Positions 33,320-43,356 of a DNA stretch of 64,000 nucleotides are shown one piece after another. The first letter of the stretch is position 1. Each line of letters opens with the position of its first letter. The stretch spans positions 66,643,548-66,707,547 of the forward strand of contig NC_087064.1 of the NCBI RefSeq assembly GCF_963678635.1, given 5' to 3'. The translations under genes were made by a program, and so were the position numbers. Source of the stretch: Symsagittifera roscoffensis (lineage: Eukaryota; Xenacoelomorpha; Acoela; Convolutidae). The notes under the pieces are model-generated. The model saw only the letters and a list, made by a program, of their open reading frames with translations. It was not told the origin of the DNA and searched no databases.

Positions 33320-34015
33320 TTCGGTTGTTGCGGCTTCGTGACACTGACCGTGCCCTTATTTCAATGATGATCGGTAGATGGTCCGATCCAAGGTCTTCCC
33401 GAAGCGTCCATGAAACGTTGCTCATCATGGCGGAGGGAACGAGGAATAAGTCCGGTGTGCTCCCATTTCCAGTGCTTCCGTTGGTGCACGTGCTTGACTC
33501 ATCGTTGGATCACAGGATGTCATTGTCCCCAATCCACTCCTCCATCCTCTTACCTCGGCTGTCGCACGGCTGCATGGGGTCCCACAGTAACGAGTGCTCA
33601 TTGAAGTCGCCTCCAGTGACGCAGTTTGCTCCTTTCGGAAGCTGGCTAAGGACTATGTCTTCTTCACCCGTGTTACTGTTCGGTGGAAAGGAAACATTCG
33701 AAAAAGTCAGCAACTTTCGCTTGCTCATTCTCACCCTGAACGAGCAAAACTCGACAGTCCCTTTCTGTTGGTTCCAGCCGGGTCTGCTCTCGTAGAACAA
33801 TGTTTCCTTAACATACGACAGGATACCCCTCCTTGCCGTCCGTCGGCTCTGTCCGCTCCGATGCAGGCGTACCCTTGGATCTTCAGCAGCTTCGATTCCT
33901 GCACAAGGGCCACATCGATCTCCAGGTCGCGCTCTTCGCAGCTCGGTGGTTTTCGTAGTGATCCCCTCCGCGTTCCACTAGAGCACTCTGAGCTTCTCCC
34001 TCGTCTTCTTCTCCG
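33320..34015 (-). pseudogene. Apurinic-type endonuclease of the Ingi-like element
   Basis: The domain begins at RVL, a TAG stop (33980-33982) and WNAEGI, where an Asn-containing first motif is expected. VALVQESKL follows, with the catalytic Glu (33731-33913 frame), then NCVTGGDFNEHSLLWDP with the Asp-x-Asn pair (33510-33800 frame), and GSDHLPI with the terminal Ser-Asp-His. These are the hallmark residues of the APE-like nuclease that nicks target DNA to prime cDNA synthesis. At least two frame changes and a stop break the domain, but all catalytic blocks remain readable. Confidence 0.8.
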
Positions 34016-34019
34016 TCAT

Positions 34020-34114
34020 GGTATCCGGCTCCGGTCCTCTCTTCTCGGCGCACCCGCTGCAAATCCAGCTCCGGTGGTCCACAAAGTGTTTTAACTGGTC
34101 TCTGGTGAACCCCA

Positions 34115-34149
<35 letters not shown>

Positions 34150-34182
34150 CACAGACACACACACACACACACGCACACACAC

Positions 34183-34262
<80 letters not shown>

Positions 34263-34320
34263 TATGCCACTGCCCGTGGCACTCCTTACACCTCACTGGG
34301 ACCGTGTTGATTGCTATCGT
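34020..34320 (-). pseudogene. Third PHD-like zinc finger, split by a microsatellite
   Basis: On the - strand [14 protein letters not shown] leads into a (GT)n/(CA)n run of about 150 bases (34113-34260) that translates as alternating Val and Cys. In another frame the finger then continues as [22 protein letters not shown] before the endonuclease. The parts on both sides fit one zinc finger of the C-x2-C...W-x-C-x2-C type, so the repeat expanded inside it. Long Val-Cys frames here are artefacts of the repeat. Confidence 0.7.
34113..34260. repeat. (CA)n microsatellite inside the retrotransposon
   Basis: Nearly pure CA dinucleotides on the + strand, with scattered CG and CAGA variants. It has grown within a zinc-finger coding segment of the Ingi-like element. 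Confidence 0.95.
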
Positions 34321-34969
34321 GCGTTTGGCTGCCCCTGGAGGGTTGGCTCTGCTCGATCGAGGCCAGCGGTCTACCTGCGAGCGTCTCTGCTGACTCACTT
34401 GCTGTGTTTCTTCTATGCTGGTCGCATCTCCAGGCTGTTGTGGAGTATCTGCTGATTCCGCTGCACGCTGTATTCTTGTGACACATCGTGATGCAGCTAT
34501 CCTCTGCACACTGCACTCCTGTGATGGCCCCCAGCTTGATGCAGCACCTGCTGCATACCTCCGCTCTAGCGCTCCGGACGGTAGGCATGGGGGCTTTCTC
34601 TGTTCCCTCGCTCCGACAGCTCTCACTGTGGGCGTTGCAGCTCCAAAGTTCGGTGCTGCCTCTTCTCTGCCCTTTGCATTGGAACTGTTTGTGGCACACC
34701 ACATGACATCCCCCTTCTCGGCACTCCAGGGGAGTTATGCCCGTCTTCACTTTGCGATCGTATCCCTCGCACACTGGTCCCGGGTTGGCCTCCTCATCGC
34801 CGGCTTTCAACAGCTCACAGAGATCATGCGCTGGCACCATGCCTCTGTTTGACAAAAACACTGTTCGGTCCTTCGGTCGTCTCGGCTCCAGCCGGACAAT
34901 TCTATGGCTGGATGCCTTAGTCCCGATTCTTTCGTCGCGGTAACCCAGGGCTTCTCGTGAAGGATGCAT
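34286..34969 (-). pseudogene. N-terminal part of the Ingi-like protein: 2A-like peptide and PHD-like fingers
   Basis: The 227-codon frame starts with ATG close to the 5' end of the element. Residues 50-65 end in LLKAGDEEANPGP, matching the D-x-E-x-N-P-G-P core of 2A and 2A-like peptides, which make ribosomes skip a peptide bond before the final Pro. Two cysteine-rich segments follow: residues 79-111 ([18 protein letters not shown]...WSC) and about 137-180 ([10 protein letters not shown]...[13 protein letters not shown]...WRCDQH), resembling PHD-type fingers. The rest is polar. The frame ends before the third finger. Release of a short leader at the 2A site would free the large enzyme, as proposed for trypanosome L1Tc. 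Confidence 0.75.
34775..34822 (-). other. 2A-like ribosome-skipping peptide coding site
   Basis: The codons read LCELLKAGDEEANPGP on the - strand. The eight-residue core D-x-E-x-N-P-G-P is complete, preceded by the Leu-Leu-x-x-Gly context common in such peptides. Activity in vivo is not shown by sequence alone. Confidence 0.75.
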
Positions 34970-35034
34970 GACCCAAACCCTGCTGCTGAAGCTGCTCCTA
35001 AAAAATTACAACGTTTGTCTCTCACAAAAAAGTA

Positions 35035-35590
35035 GGTTGTATGGATGAAGGTTTAGCTCGTTTGGAGGATGACTGGATGGATCAATGGATGATTGAATCA
35101 TTGACTGATTGATTGCAACTATTGGTTGAAGGCATGATGGATAGCTAGATAAATGCATGGACAGTTTTCTAGACGAACGGTAAGTTAGCTTATTGGATGG
35201 ATGGCTGGAGAAATGGAGGGATTGAATGATGGCTGGGTCAATGAATGATTGGTTGAAAGGCTAAAAAGGTTGATGGCTGGTTATATGACTGGTTGGATGG
35301 CTAAATGGATGGATGATTGGTTGGTTGTAAGGCTACATGGGTTGATGGCTAGATGGCTAGATGGCTGGATGAATAGTTAGATGAAAGGATGGCTAGCTGA
35401 ATGTTTGGCTGTATAGATGACAGAAAAAAGAGTACTGAATGAATGGATGACCAAGTTAGGTATGGCTTGTTGGATGGATGATTATACGCATGGGTTGTTT
35501 GACGGAGGTTGCTAGTTGGATTCATGGCTAGATCAACAACATATGGCTGCATGGATGCTTAATGATGGCTAGATGTGTTGAGTTTAGGCC
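35035..35590. repeat. Degenerate GATG/TGGA minisatellite
   Basis: About 550 bases built from GATG, TGGATGGA, TGGCTGGA and GATTGAT blocks, imperfect throughout. It adjoins the 5' side of the Ingi-like element. The frames crossing it are artefacts. Confidence 0.85.
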
Positions 35591-37250
35591 CGGGAATTTC
35601 TCATAGAGTAATTTCGCATGTGGTACATCGTCTGTTCGTCACGTTATCTGTTTTGTCCGGATAGTTTGGTGAATTTGACTAGTCTAATACCAACCCTATT
35701 CTTACTCTAAAATATCATAATCTCAGTAGAGCTAGAGGACTACTGTTTTCTTAGAGGAAAGAAGAATGCAAATGATTTCAATCTTTATTCCTAATTCTCT
35801 GATGCACGATGGTTTCAGGTTTTCAAATATAGAGTAAGATATAGTCATTGATCATGATTGCTAATTATTAAACTTTGCAGGGAAATCCATTTTTAATTGA
35901 ATAAAATTTTTCAAACAGGTTACACTCCTTCGCGTTCAAGAGAATTTTCAAAATTCTGACTGCAGTTTTATAGGATTGCTTTCCTGAATTGGTTAGAGAG
36001 TTGCTTATAGTGCCTGCGGAATATATATGGTGATGAGAGATAATCGTGAATCCAGAGAAAATGAAGTGATGCGCCGAAAGGTGATTGTAAGGAGTCAATT
36101 TCATAGTTCAGAGCAAGACTATGGGCAAGATGATAGTTTGACTTTTTTGAGAAAAACTTCAAAAGAAAAAACCCACATATGTAGAGTTTGCCATTGAGTT
36201 GGCTCTTGTTCTGTTTTCAATAGATTCCTTCTCTTTGTCTGTCAACTCGACACTTTGTGTTCAGAGAAAGTAGTGACTGCGGGAAGCAAAACCAATAGGT
36301 TTGTCATTCCAAACTGGAGCCACCCTGAGCAGAGCAAAAGTAGGGTGCGATGTGTCTATAAGTGATGTAATTCGGTTGTTGAGGCCGGCTATAGAGCATG
36401 GTCAGAACATCCTACTGATGCGTTAGGACAGTTGCCGGAGTATACTTGAGATTGATATATTGAGTCAGGTGTGTTAATGACAATAGCCTTTTCTTTTTTT
36501 ATACCTGCTGATTTGTCTATTTCTTTTGTGGTTTTGTGTAGGTATTTAAATTGGCTCAACTTTGACTTGTGCTATTCTGGGGCTTACTAAAGTTGTATGT
36601 GGTCTTAATCAAAATCGAGCTTTGGTTTCAAAAGGATATCTTATCCAGTTTGATCTGGTTTCAGAATAATGGAATTTTCCTGTTCAGTTTATTAGTGTAT
36701 TGGTAGTGCGGTGGTGTTTAACAGGATGCCTTGGTTTTTTAAATTTTATTCCAATCAAGTTGAAAAAACTCTGAAAACCATGAATTTTCAAGTTGTTTTA
36801 GTGAGTTTTGATTTTATTTAATTTTTGAATTTTTTAAACAATTTATTCAAAAGTGATTGAATTGAGGCATAAGTAGGAGAGAAGAAAAAAAATTCACTCA
36901 ATAAAGGATAGTTTATCTGTAATTAATGACTCAAGTGTAAAACCTTTTGAGTTTTAATATATTTATTGCCTTGAGTTTATTATATTGCTGCATAAATATG
37001 ATTTTTATTAAGCGTTTGCTGTAATGATATGTGCCATTTGAAGAAATGATACAAAATTGTTTCTTTTTTTTGTTTTAGTTTTTTTAGAAGCTAAGGAAGA
37101 AGTCTAAAAGAGAACCGATAAAACTTTTCAATGTAAAAGATGGCACTTATTGAAGTCTATAACATCTGGCATGTGTGTTTTTATTAAGAAAAATGTGAGA
37201 ATAAAAATTTTCAATTGTTTTTTCTAAAGAGTATGTTTTTTTGCCTTGTT
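35591..37250. other. AT-rich region, no gene recognised
   Basis: Only short frames (longest 78 codons on the - strand at 35868-36104) without motifs. T-rich towards the right end. Confidence 0.4.
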
Positions 37251-37254
37251 GAAT

Positions 37255-37545
37255 TGAGTTTAGTGAGTCTGAATATCCATCCAAATTGACTTAAATACAT
37301 TTTTAAGACATTTAAATTGATACAATGTTATTAACAAATATCGATTTAAATCGATTTTAAATAGATTCAAGTGAGATTTGGATGGATTTAAGTGAGTTTT
37401 GGATGGATTTTAGTGAGTCGGAAAAACTATCCAAAACGATTTAAATCGATTTTTTAGACACTTATATCGATCTAAGTTTTTCTAAAAAGATCGATTGAAT
37501 TCGATTTAAAATCCATTCAAATCAACCGGAAACGATTTTTGTCAG
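37255..37545. repeat. Degenerate direct repeat rich in ATCGATTTAAATCGAT
   Basis: The block TTTAGTGAGTCTGAATATCC (about 37258 on) recurs as TTTTAGTGAGTCGGAAAAAC (about 37408 on) with similar following DNA (TCCAAA..GA.TTAAAT). Several palindromic ATCGATTTAAATCGAT-type sites lie between them. It resembles a small non-autonomous repeat. No coding capacity. Confidence 0.55.
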
Positions 37546-37677
37546 TGCGGGTCTGCTAAAAAAGTCAGTTTTAACTTGTTACGCTAAGACTTAAATTTAT
37601 ACATTATGATTTTAAAGCCGCAAAAGAGAGTTAAAATTGTAAATTGATCTTCCCGAATTTATGCGAAAGTATATTTC

Positions 37678-38088
37678 TCAGAAATACAATTGGAGAAACT
37701 GTTTATAGAGTCGTCTTAAAGTCCCACCAAAATTGGTTGACGACTTAACAGCTGTCGTCTTATTGACCGGAAACAAATCGGCATAGTCATGTTTGGAACG
37801 TTTTGCGCTCAAAAAGCTTAAAAAGCAGATACGTGTTTTAAATTGTTTTGCATTGGAACCTTTCGTTAGTGGATCCGCATCAATAGATGGTTGTTCCTGA
37901 TTCAAAAAACAAAGACTGCTGTTCTTAAAATTATTTTCAGGTAAGGCAGTACAGGAGTGACAATCAACCTCAAGGCTGAAACTATTTGCCGAAAACTTTT
38001 TTTGATTACTGTTTTTTTTTTCAACCCAAGTCAGTGACAAATAAATTGAGCTTAAGATTAGCAAAGATGAAAAATAATATCGTCCATT
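37678..38088 (-). CDS. Orphan open frame, about 130 codons
   Basis: A stop-free frame on the - strand begins after a TAA near 38090 without an in-frame ATG, so any real start would need an upstream exon or a non-ATG codon. The first residues are hydrophobic (FSSLLILSSIYLSLTWV), like a signal peptide or membrane anchor, followed by a polar chain with Cys pairs (DCHSCTALPEN) and a basic C-terminus. This length is uncommon by chance at this base composition, but no family is recognised and no neighbour suggests a role. Confidence 0.2.
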   Translation of the reverse strand, partial: NGRYYFSSLLILSSIYLSLTWVEKKNSNQKKFSANSFSLEVDCHSCTALPENNFKNSSLCFLNQEQPSIDADPLTKGSNAKQFKTRICFLSFLSAKRSKHDYADLFPVNKTTAVKSSTNFGGTLRRLYKQFLQLYF

Positions 38089-38128
38089 TTAAATGCATCA
38101 TCGCACGTTGATCAAACAAAAAGTCATT

Positions 38129-41100
38129 TGCGCGGTGTCGTAATTTTGCTTTATAAAAAAAGCAATTGTTCAATGTTCCTATTGCATTGGCTCCATAGTA
38201 AAACCAATATTAAAAAGAATGCACTAAAGGAATTCAGAATTTTCAATCACCATAATACTTTGGCGCTGATGATTTGTTTCAATTGTGGTTCTTTTATACG
38301 TCAGTGTTGTTGTATTTCATATTTTTAAGTTGTTATCAAAATGAAGAAACACGGAGAGCAAAAACTTTGCATTTGCTACAGTTTCTTCTAATTTAAAATC
38401 CATGTGAAAAAAAGTTTCAATGGAAGCGAAAATAGCAAAATACATTAGGATTCCACCAGCTAAAATCAAAAATATAATATGTATGGGCCAAAGGGGATAT
38501 GGTCAAGAACTACATAATTTCAAGGCCTACTTTTTTAAATTAAAGAAGACTTTCTGCTCCAACTAGCTAATTTTTTTCTATTTTTTTAATGCGAAAAAAA
38601 ATGTGTATCCGCATGGCAGACTGCAATTAAAGAAGTTGCGCAGGTCGATATAAGGGTAGTTTGCTGCGAAAAGTAAATTGATACCTTTAAAAAAAGTTTT
38701 CAAAAACATGTTAGATGGAAAAACGTTTGAAAACAATTTTTTTTCCTATTTGAAAAAAAACTGCCGTAATTTTAGCAGCGTAGCTTAACTCTTGGCAGCA
38801 GCAAATTTTTTCTTCAACTTCCGCTATATTTGACGGAGAAAAGGCAGTGATATTCTTGAAAAAACCTATAATTAACAACTTTGTCAAAATTTGAATAAAA
38901 AAAAACAAAACTTGAGGGACCAGGGTGTAAGGAAGACATAATTATTGAACGTTTTTTTTTTTAAATTAGAGAGTTTCCATTCAAAGTTTTCATTCTAAGA
39001 AAAAAAATTGGAGAGGAAATCTTTGTCGTGTTTCACGAGAGGGCAAAGAATATATCAAAGAAAAGATACAATTTACTTTTTTTAAAGAACACATATGTGA
39101 GATTTTAACAAATCAGTTGATGCACTTCTACGAAACAAAAGTATAAAAGTTTGTTGTAAGCTTTTTTTGGAGTAGGTCCTTAAAAAATAACTTTTTTGAG
39201 AAATATAACCGACTAAATTGTTCGCTAGAATCATTATTTCTGTTTTTTGTTAACTCTAATAACCTTAACTGCGACCTTTTTTGTTAAAATGAGATCTTAT
39301 GCTGGCTTGATGGTATTTATAAACCTTGCTTGGACAAACATTTGAACGATTCTAAGGTTTTACAATTGCACGCTTTTTTGCACGATTTGGCCGGATTCAT
39401 TCATTAGGGTCATCAAGAGGATCCAACCTACTGCTATATGTTGCCCTGCAACCATAGCAACAAATTGTTGGGACATTTGGATGGAATAAATTTGTGTCTT
39501 TTTATTAAGTTGAAAAACCAAAAAAAACTATCGTTAAATATCCTATGCTGTACAATATGCAATTACTTGTTAAAAAAACTAGCAGACTCAAGCACTGTCA
39601 ATAGCACACCATCTTCTGTCTTCAAAATATTGTTCTCGCACGAAGTTATATCTCCGCTTCCCAAATGATTGGTTGGAAATTTGAAACATAGCAGAACCTT
39701 TCATCAGTCTCTTTGTAGCCATGGCCTTGACAACGGTTTTACGGTATATGTATAGTTGATTCGAGGCGCAAAGTAGTCTAATGAGAACTTGCTTGCTTGA
39801 TAGCTTGCTTACTTACCTTTTTACTTATTTATTTATACTTACTTACTTATTTAACTTACTTATTCTTCACTTACTCTTTTTTGCTTAGCTACTTAGGTAC
39901 TTACCTTATTTGCTTTCATGTTTTATTTTTTCCACTTAATTTTTTATTTAATCCTACTTCTTTTTAATTCATTTTACTTTACTTTACCTTACTTTAATTT
40001 ACATATATACATTCATTTATCTGCAACTTTTCTATGCTTGATTAACTGCGTACAAAATGTTTTACATGTACATAGTTAATTTAAATCATCAACATAGAGT
40101 TCGAAATTCAAAACTCATTTTTCTTTAACTGCAATGATTTCAGAAGAAAAATAATGACGACGTTCAGAACTTAGGAAAAAACAATCTGATTTTTACTTTT
40201 GAAGTTTTTGCACACCAAATTTACCCAAAAACGGATTTCCAAATTTCCCAAAAAAAACCACACCAAAACTACTGGGTCAAGTACTGACAACACTCAATCC
40301 AAATGATCCTTTTAAGTAGTCCAACAAAATTTAAAGAAAAAGTGACCTTTAAATAAAAATTTTACATCGAGATTGAATGATAAATTTGATCAGAGTTAGC
40401 TTAACACAATAGATGACTTGTCCAGAATTTTTTCTAAGACGGGCAATCAATTTTTTTTCTCCTAGTCTCTCTTTTTTTAATTGTTCCTAAAGCCCAAAAA
40501 AAATTTCAAAAGGACAACCCAAACATGCCTGTGTTCAGTCTGGTATGAGATGACTTCCTTTTTTGTTTTGTTTTGATAAGTAGTGAAGAAATAATTGCTT
40601 ACTTTCTGGCCAACAGTTATAAAAAATAGTTTATTTAATTAATATTTTAGCAAATATTTAGAGTACTTTTTGAGATTTGATGGGATTGGTATCCAAATGA
40701 ATACTTTCACACCGTCTGCTTGCCACGCTCTCTACATTCGGCCGGATAAGTTTGTGCAACTGGTGCAACACTGAAATGAAACTTACTTTGTTCTAGAGTA
40801 GTTACACAAAACTACAACATAAGTCTTCGCGAATTATTAAACAGTTGTAATAAAGGCAGTTTTAGTTCTAGAAAAGGCGTTTTAGTAAAGGAGTTTTTGT
40901 CTGATATTTCTTGCTCTTTGATATCTTTGAAAACTTGAAGATATTTGGCAGTTTCTTAATGAAAATATGGACCGAGTTGTCAAGTTTTTGTTAATGAGTT
41001 TGATAAGATGTCAAAGATTTCTCTTGAAACTTCAAAAGCTTGAAGAAACTAGGATTGCAAATTTTTTTGAAAAAAATTTTAAAAAAATTTTCACATGAAT

Positions 41101-42050
41101 TTTTCGGTCAAAAAAAATATTTTAAAAAACCTTCATAACAAACTCTAAGTTTGTTATCTATTTTTGACATCATTTTTTAAAAAAAAATGTATTTTAAGTT
41201 ATACATTTGAATAAATTATACTTGATTGATAAGAAAAACCACAAGCGGTAAGCAAGCATTACTTTTCATGTATACACAGTATACTTTTTCTTTGTGCGCT
41301 CATTCTCAAACAATAATAAGCACAAAAATCAAATAAAAACAGCTTCTCTGATTTGAATTTCGGATTTTTCGCAGAGCTGGCAATTTAAGTAACATGCCTC
41401 AAAGTTAAAAAGACAGAAAAAAAGTTTTTGTAGTTTGCAAAAGGTGGTTTTTTCCGCAATCTTGATCACAAACTGAAAATAAACAAAAAAACTGCTTCAA
41501 TAAAAAACCAGACCATAAAAAACTGCGTCAATTTAACAATTTAACTATGAAACATAAACAATTTCTGCATTCTAGATCATAAATTGTTAACAAACAATAA
41601 AAAGCTTCTGCTTGCATTAAATGATATATGCTCAAACATTTCTTGTTTTTGGCAGAGCTGGCAATTTAAAACATATCTCTCATCATAGTTCATTATTAGA
41701 GTAAACCAAATTGCAGTTTTCACCAATGTGATATGGTTTTTGAAGCTTGGTGGTCGAAAAATGAACAGACGTTGAGATCAATTGAGTTTTGATCTTCGAG
41801 CAAACAGTGTCTTTGAATGCATATTTTGTTTTCATTTTGCATTATAATATCTTTTACGAAAACAGTTTGCTGATAAGAAGCTCTATCACACAAAATCTGC
41901 AGAAATAATTATGATTATATGCTCGTGTTTTTCGTTGTAATGCACTGAACATACACAATGAAAACAATGTGAGAGCAAATTTTTTTTCGTGTTGGAGCAA
42001 CCGAATATAGAAACTGAAGTCAATTTATCGATCAAAAAATTTATCACACG
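38129..42050. other. Long AT-rich region without a recognisable gene
   Basis: Frames are at most 76 codons. A degenerate (TTAC)n-type microsatellite lies at about 39790-40010. Near 39425-39440 the phrase CTACTGCTATATG recalls 166-178 in the left flank. The last kilobase repeats AAACAAT and TTTCTTGTTTTTGGCAGAGC phrases (GCAGAGCTGGCAATTTAA at 41372 and 41654), showing local duplication. Upstream control elements of the 42.27 kb gene may lie at the right end, but none could be identified. Confidence 0.4.
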
Positions 42051-42059
42051 AACTCTGCA

Positions 42060-42243
42060 GGTAAGAACTGACTAGATTTTTTTTTGTCCCGTCAGGTTTC
42101 CAATGGTTACCACGGATTCTCAAATTAGCTACGACTACGCAGCAGTTTCGTGTTGCAAAAGATGACAAAAAACTGTGCTAGGTGTCATTTTTTGCTTAAT
42201 AACATTCAAAACTATGAAAAGGTGATAGCTATTAATTTTTCAG
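42060..42243 (+). other. Probable 5'-UTR intron of the RING-MATH gene
   Basis: A donor-like GCAG/GTAAGAAC at about 42057-42067 and an acceptor ATTTTTCAG/G ending at about 42243 bracket roughly 184 bases. The acceptor matches the T-rich TTTTCAG consensus of nematodes. The start codon follows about 27 bases later. No transcript evidence is available. Confidence 0.4.
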
Positions 42244-42270
42244 GGAAGTTACCGAACGGAAGCGTTACAA

Positions 42271-43227
42271 ATGGAATGCCCGATATGTCTAGAAAACATC
42301 AGCAACATTCATGCTCTTATGTGTGGGCATTCGTATTGCGGACCTCCGAAGTCATGTTTGAAAACTTTGGAGCATAACAAAGGAAAAGCGACAAAATGTG
42401 CGGTTTGCAACACTGTGATGAAAGTCAAAGTATCCAATTTGAAACCACTGTACGGAATACGGGAGGTTTTGAGTGAGTTTGGAGGGATTGCTAAACATTG
42501 CCGAGAAACGGCGGAAAAACTAATGCCTCTGCTGGATGATATCGACAGCGTTTTATCCGAAACGGTTCGCGAGATTGAGATGCTGGAAGACAAAAAGTTG
42601 AAACTTGATCAACTTAAGGAATACAAAACCTCAATTGCACAATTTGTGAATGGACAAAAAACATTGTCCAATGATCTGAGAGAGCTATTTGACACTGACT
42701 GGATTGAAACGATTGGCACAGACAGGAATTCCCTGAAAAACATCAAGCTTACACTATGCATCGCTCATGTCAAAGATGTTGAAAACAAAGTTCTATGCTC
42801 AGATAAAATTCACATCCGTGGTTTTCTGTTTCACATAGGAATTGAAAAAGTTTTGACCGACGGAGAAGAATGGATAAAAAGCACTTTTTTTTATGATCTC
42901 GCGAACACACTAACTAGAGATGCTGAAATAGAAATAAAATTTCAAATAGTTCTTCTCAGTTCTAATCCCGTCAAAAACATTAAAGCCCGATTCCTTCTAC
43001 ACAAGGGTATTCATGTCGGTCTATTCAAACATGATTTGGTCCGCTGGAAAAGTTTGCAAGACCCCCTGAATGGATTCATATCAAAAAATGAATCCCTTGT
43101 CTTTGAAATCTGCGTCGAAACTCTCCGCATTATTGGAAACACCACCCGGCAAGCTGATGCAGTTTTGGAATTCTCCGAAGCCGAACCAAAATGTAAACGT
43201 ACAGTTTCATATAGTGTATGGTTATAA
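42271..43227 (+). CDS. RING-coiled coil-MATH protein, probable E3 ubiquitin ligase
   Basis: A complete 318-codon frame without introns, from ATG to TAA. Residues 3-45 form a RING finger: CPIC, then CGHSYC, then CAVC, with an extra insertion after the fifth ligand (GPPKSC), so spacing is slightly unusual. Residues about 80-140 are strongly helical and likely a coiled coil (LDDIDSVLSETVREIEML). Residues about 155-300 resemble a MATH/TRAF domain, ending with GFISKNESLVFEICVE. RING binds ubiquitin-conjugating enzymes, while the coiled coil usually dimerises and MATH binds substrates; TRIM37 and TRAF proteins share this logic, though no B-box is visible here. It is the only gene in the window that looks functional. 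The nearest neighbours are transposons. Confidence 0.75.
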   Translation: MECPICLENISNIHALMCGHSYCGPPKSCLKTLEHNKGKATKCAVCNTVMKVKVSNLKPLYGIREVLSEFGGIAKHCRETAEKLMPLLDDIDSVLSETVREIEMLEDKKLKLDQLKEYKTSIAQFVNGQKTLSNDLRELFDTDWIETIGTDRNSLKNIKLTLCIAHVKDVENKVLCSDKIHIRGFLFHIGIEKVLTDGEEWIKSTFFYDLANTLTRDAEIEIKFQIVLLSSNPVKNIKARFLLHKGIHVGLFKHDLVRWKSLQDPLNGFISKNESLVFEICVETLRIIGNTTRQADAVLEFSEAEPKCKRTVSYSVWL

Positions 43228-43356
43228 GTTTCTAGTTTGAGAGTAAATTTATTATAATTATCACAAAGTTATTATTATGATTAAAAAAAACCTCCATGTT
43301 TGTAGTTATTGCCTAAATTTGACTTTTGAAATGATTGTTTTCTTACCTGAGCACGA

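Larger units (their letters stand above)
30214..35000 (-). mobile_element. Ingi-like non-LTR retrotransposon, dead copy
   Basis: Read on the - strand, the element encodes an N-terminal 2A-like peptide, three PHD-like zinc fingers, an apurinic-type endonuclease, a reverse transcriptase, an RNase H domain and a C-terminal CCHC-type motif, followed by a short 3' UTR and (CAA)n. RNase H after RT plus a 2A-like start is typical of Ingi-clade elements and known from trypanosome L1Tc/ingi and several invertebrates. The domains seem to derive from one long frame now split by stops and shifts. The G+C content is clearly above that of the surroundings, consistent with an element acquired or amplified relatively recently. 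The 5' end and target-site duplication were not defined. Confidence 0.85.

Noticed and set aside
31155-33795. Several plus-strand frames of 70-150 codons across the Ingi-like element
   Set aside because: They are antisense shadows of the minus-strand endonuclease, reverse transcriptase and RNase H, which carry clear motifs.
33883-34704. 273-codon frame with long Val-Cys repeats
   Set aside because: A merge of the zinc-finger segment with the GT microsatellite. Only the parts outside the repeat match the retrotransposon protein.
35349-35552. Minus-strand frame with Ser/Asn/His-rich protein
   Set aside because: It lies wholly within the GATG minisatellite.
42150-42377. Alternative start of the RING gene at an upstream ATG
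   Set aside because: That ATG is in another frame and overlaps the probable intron and the RING coding sequence. The frame from 42271 contains all domains.
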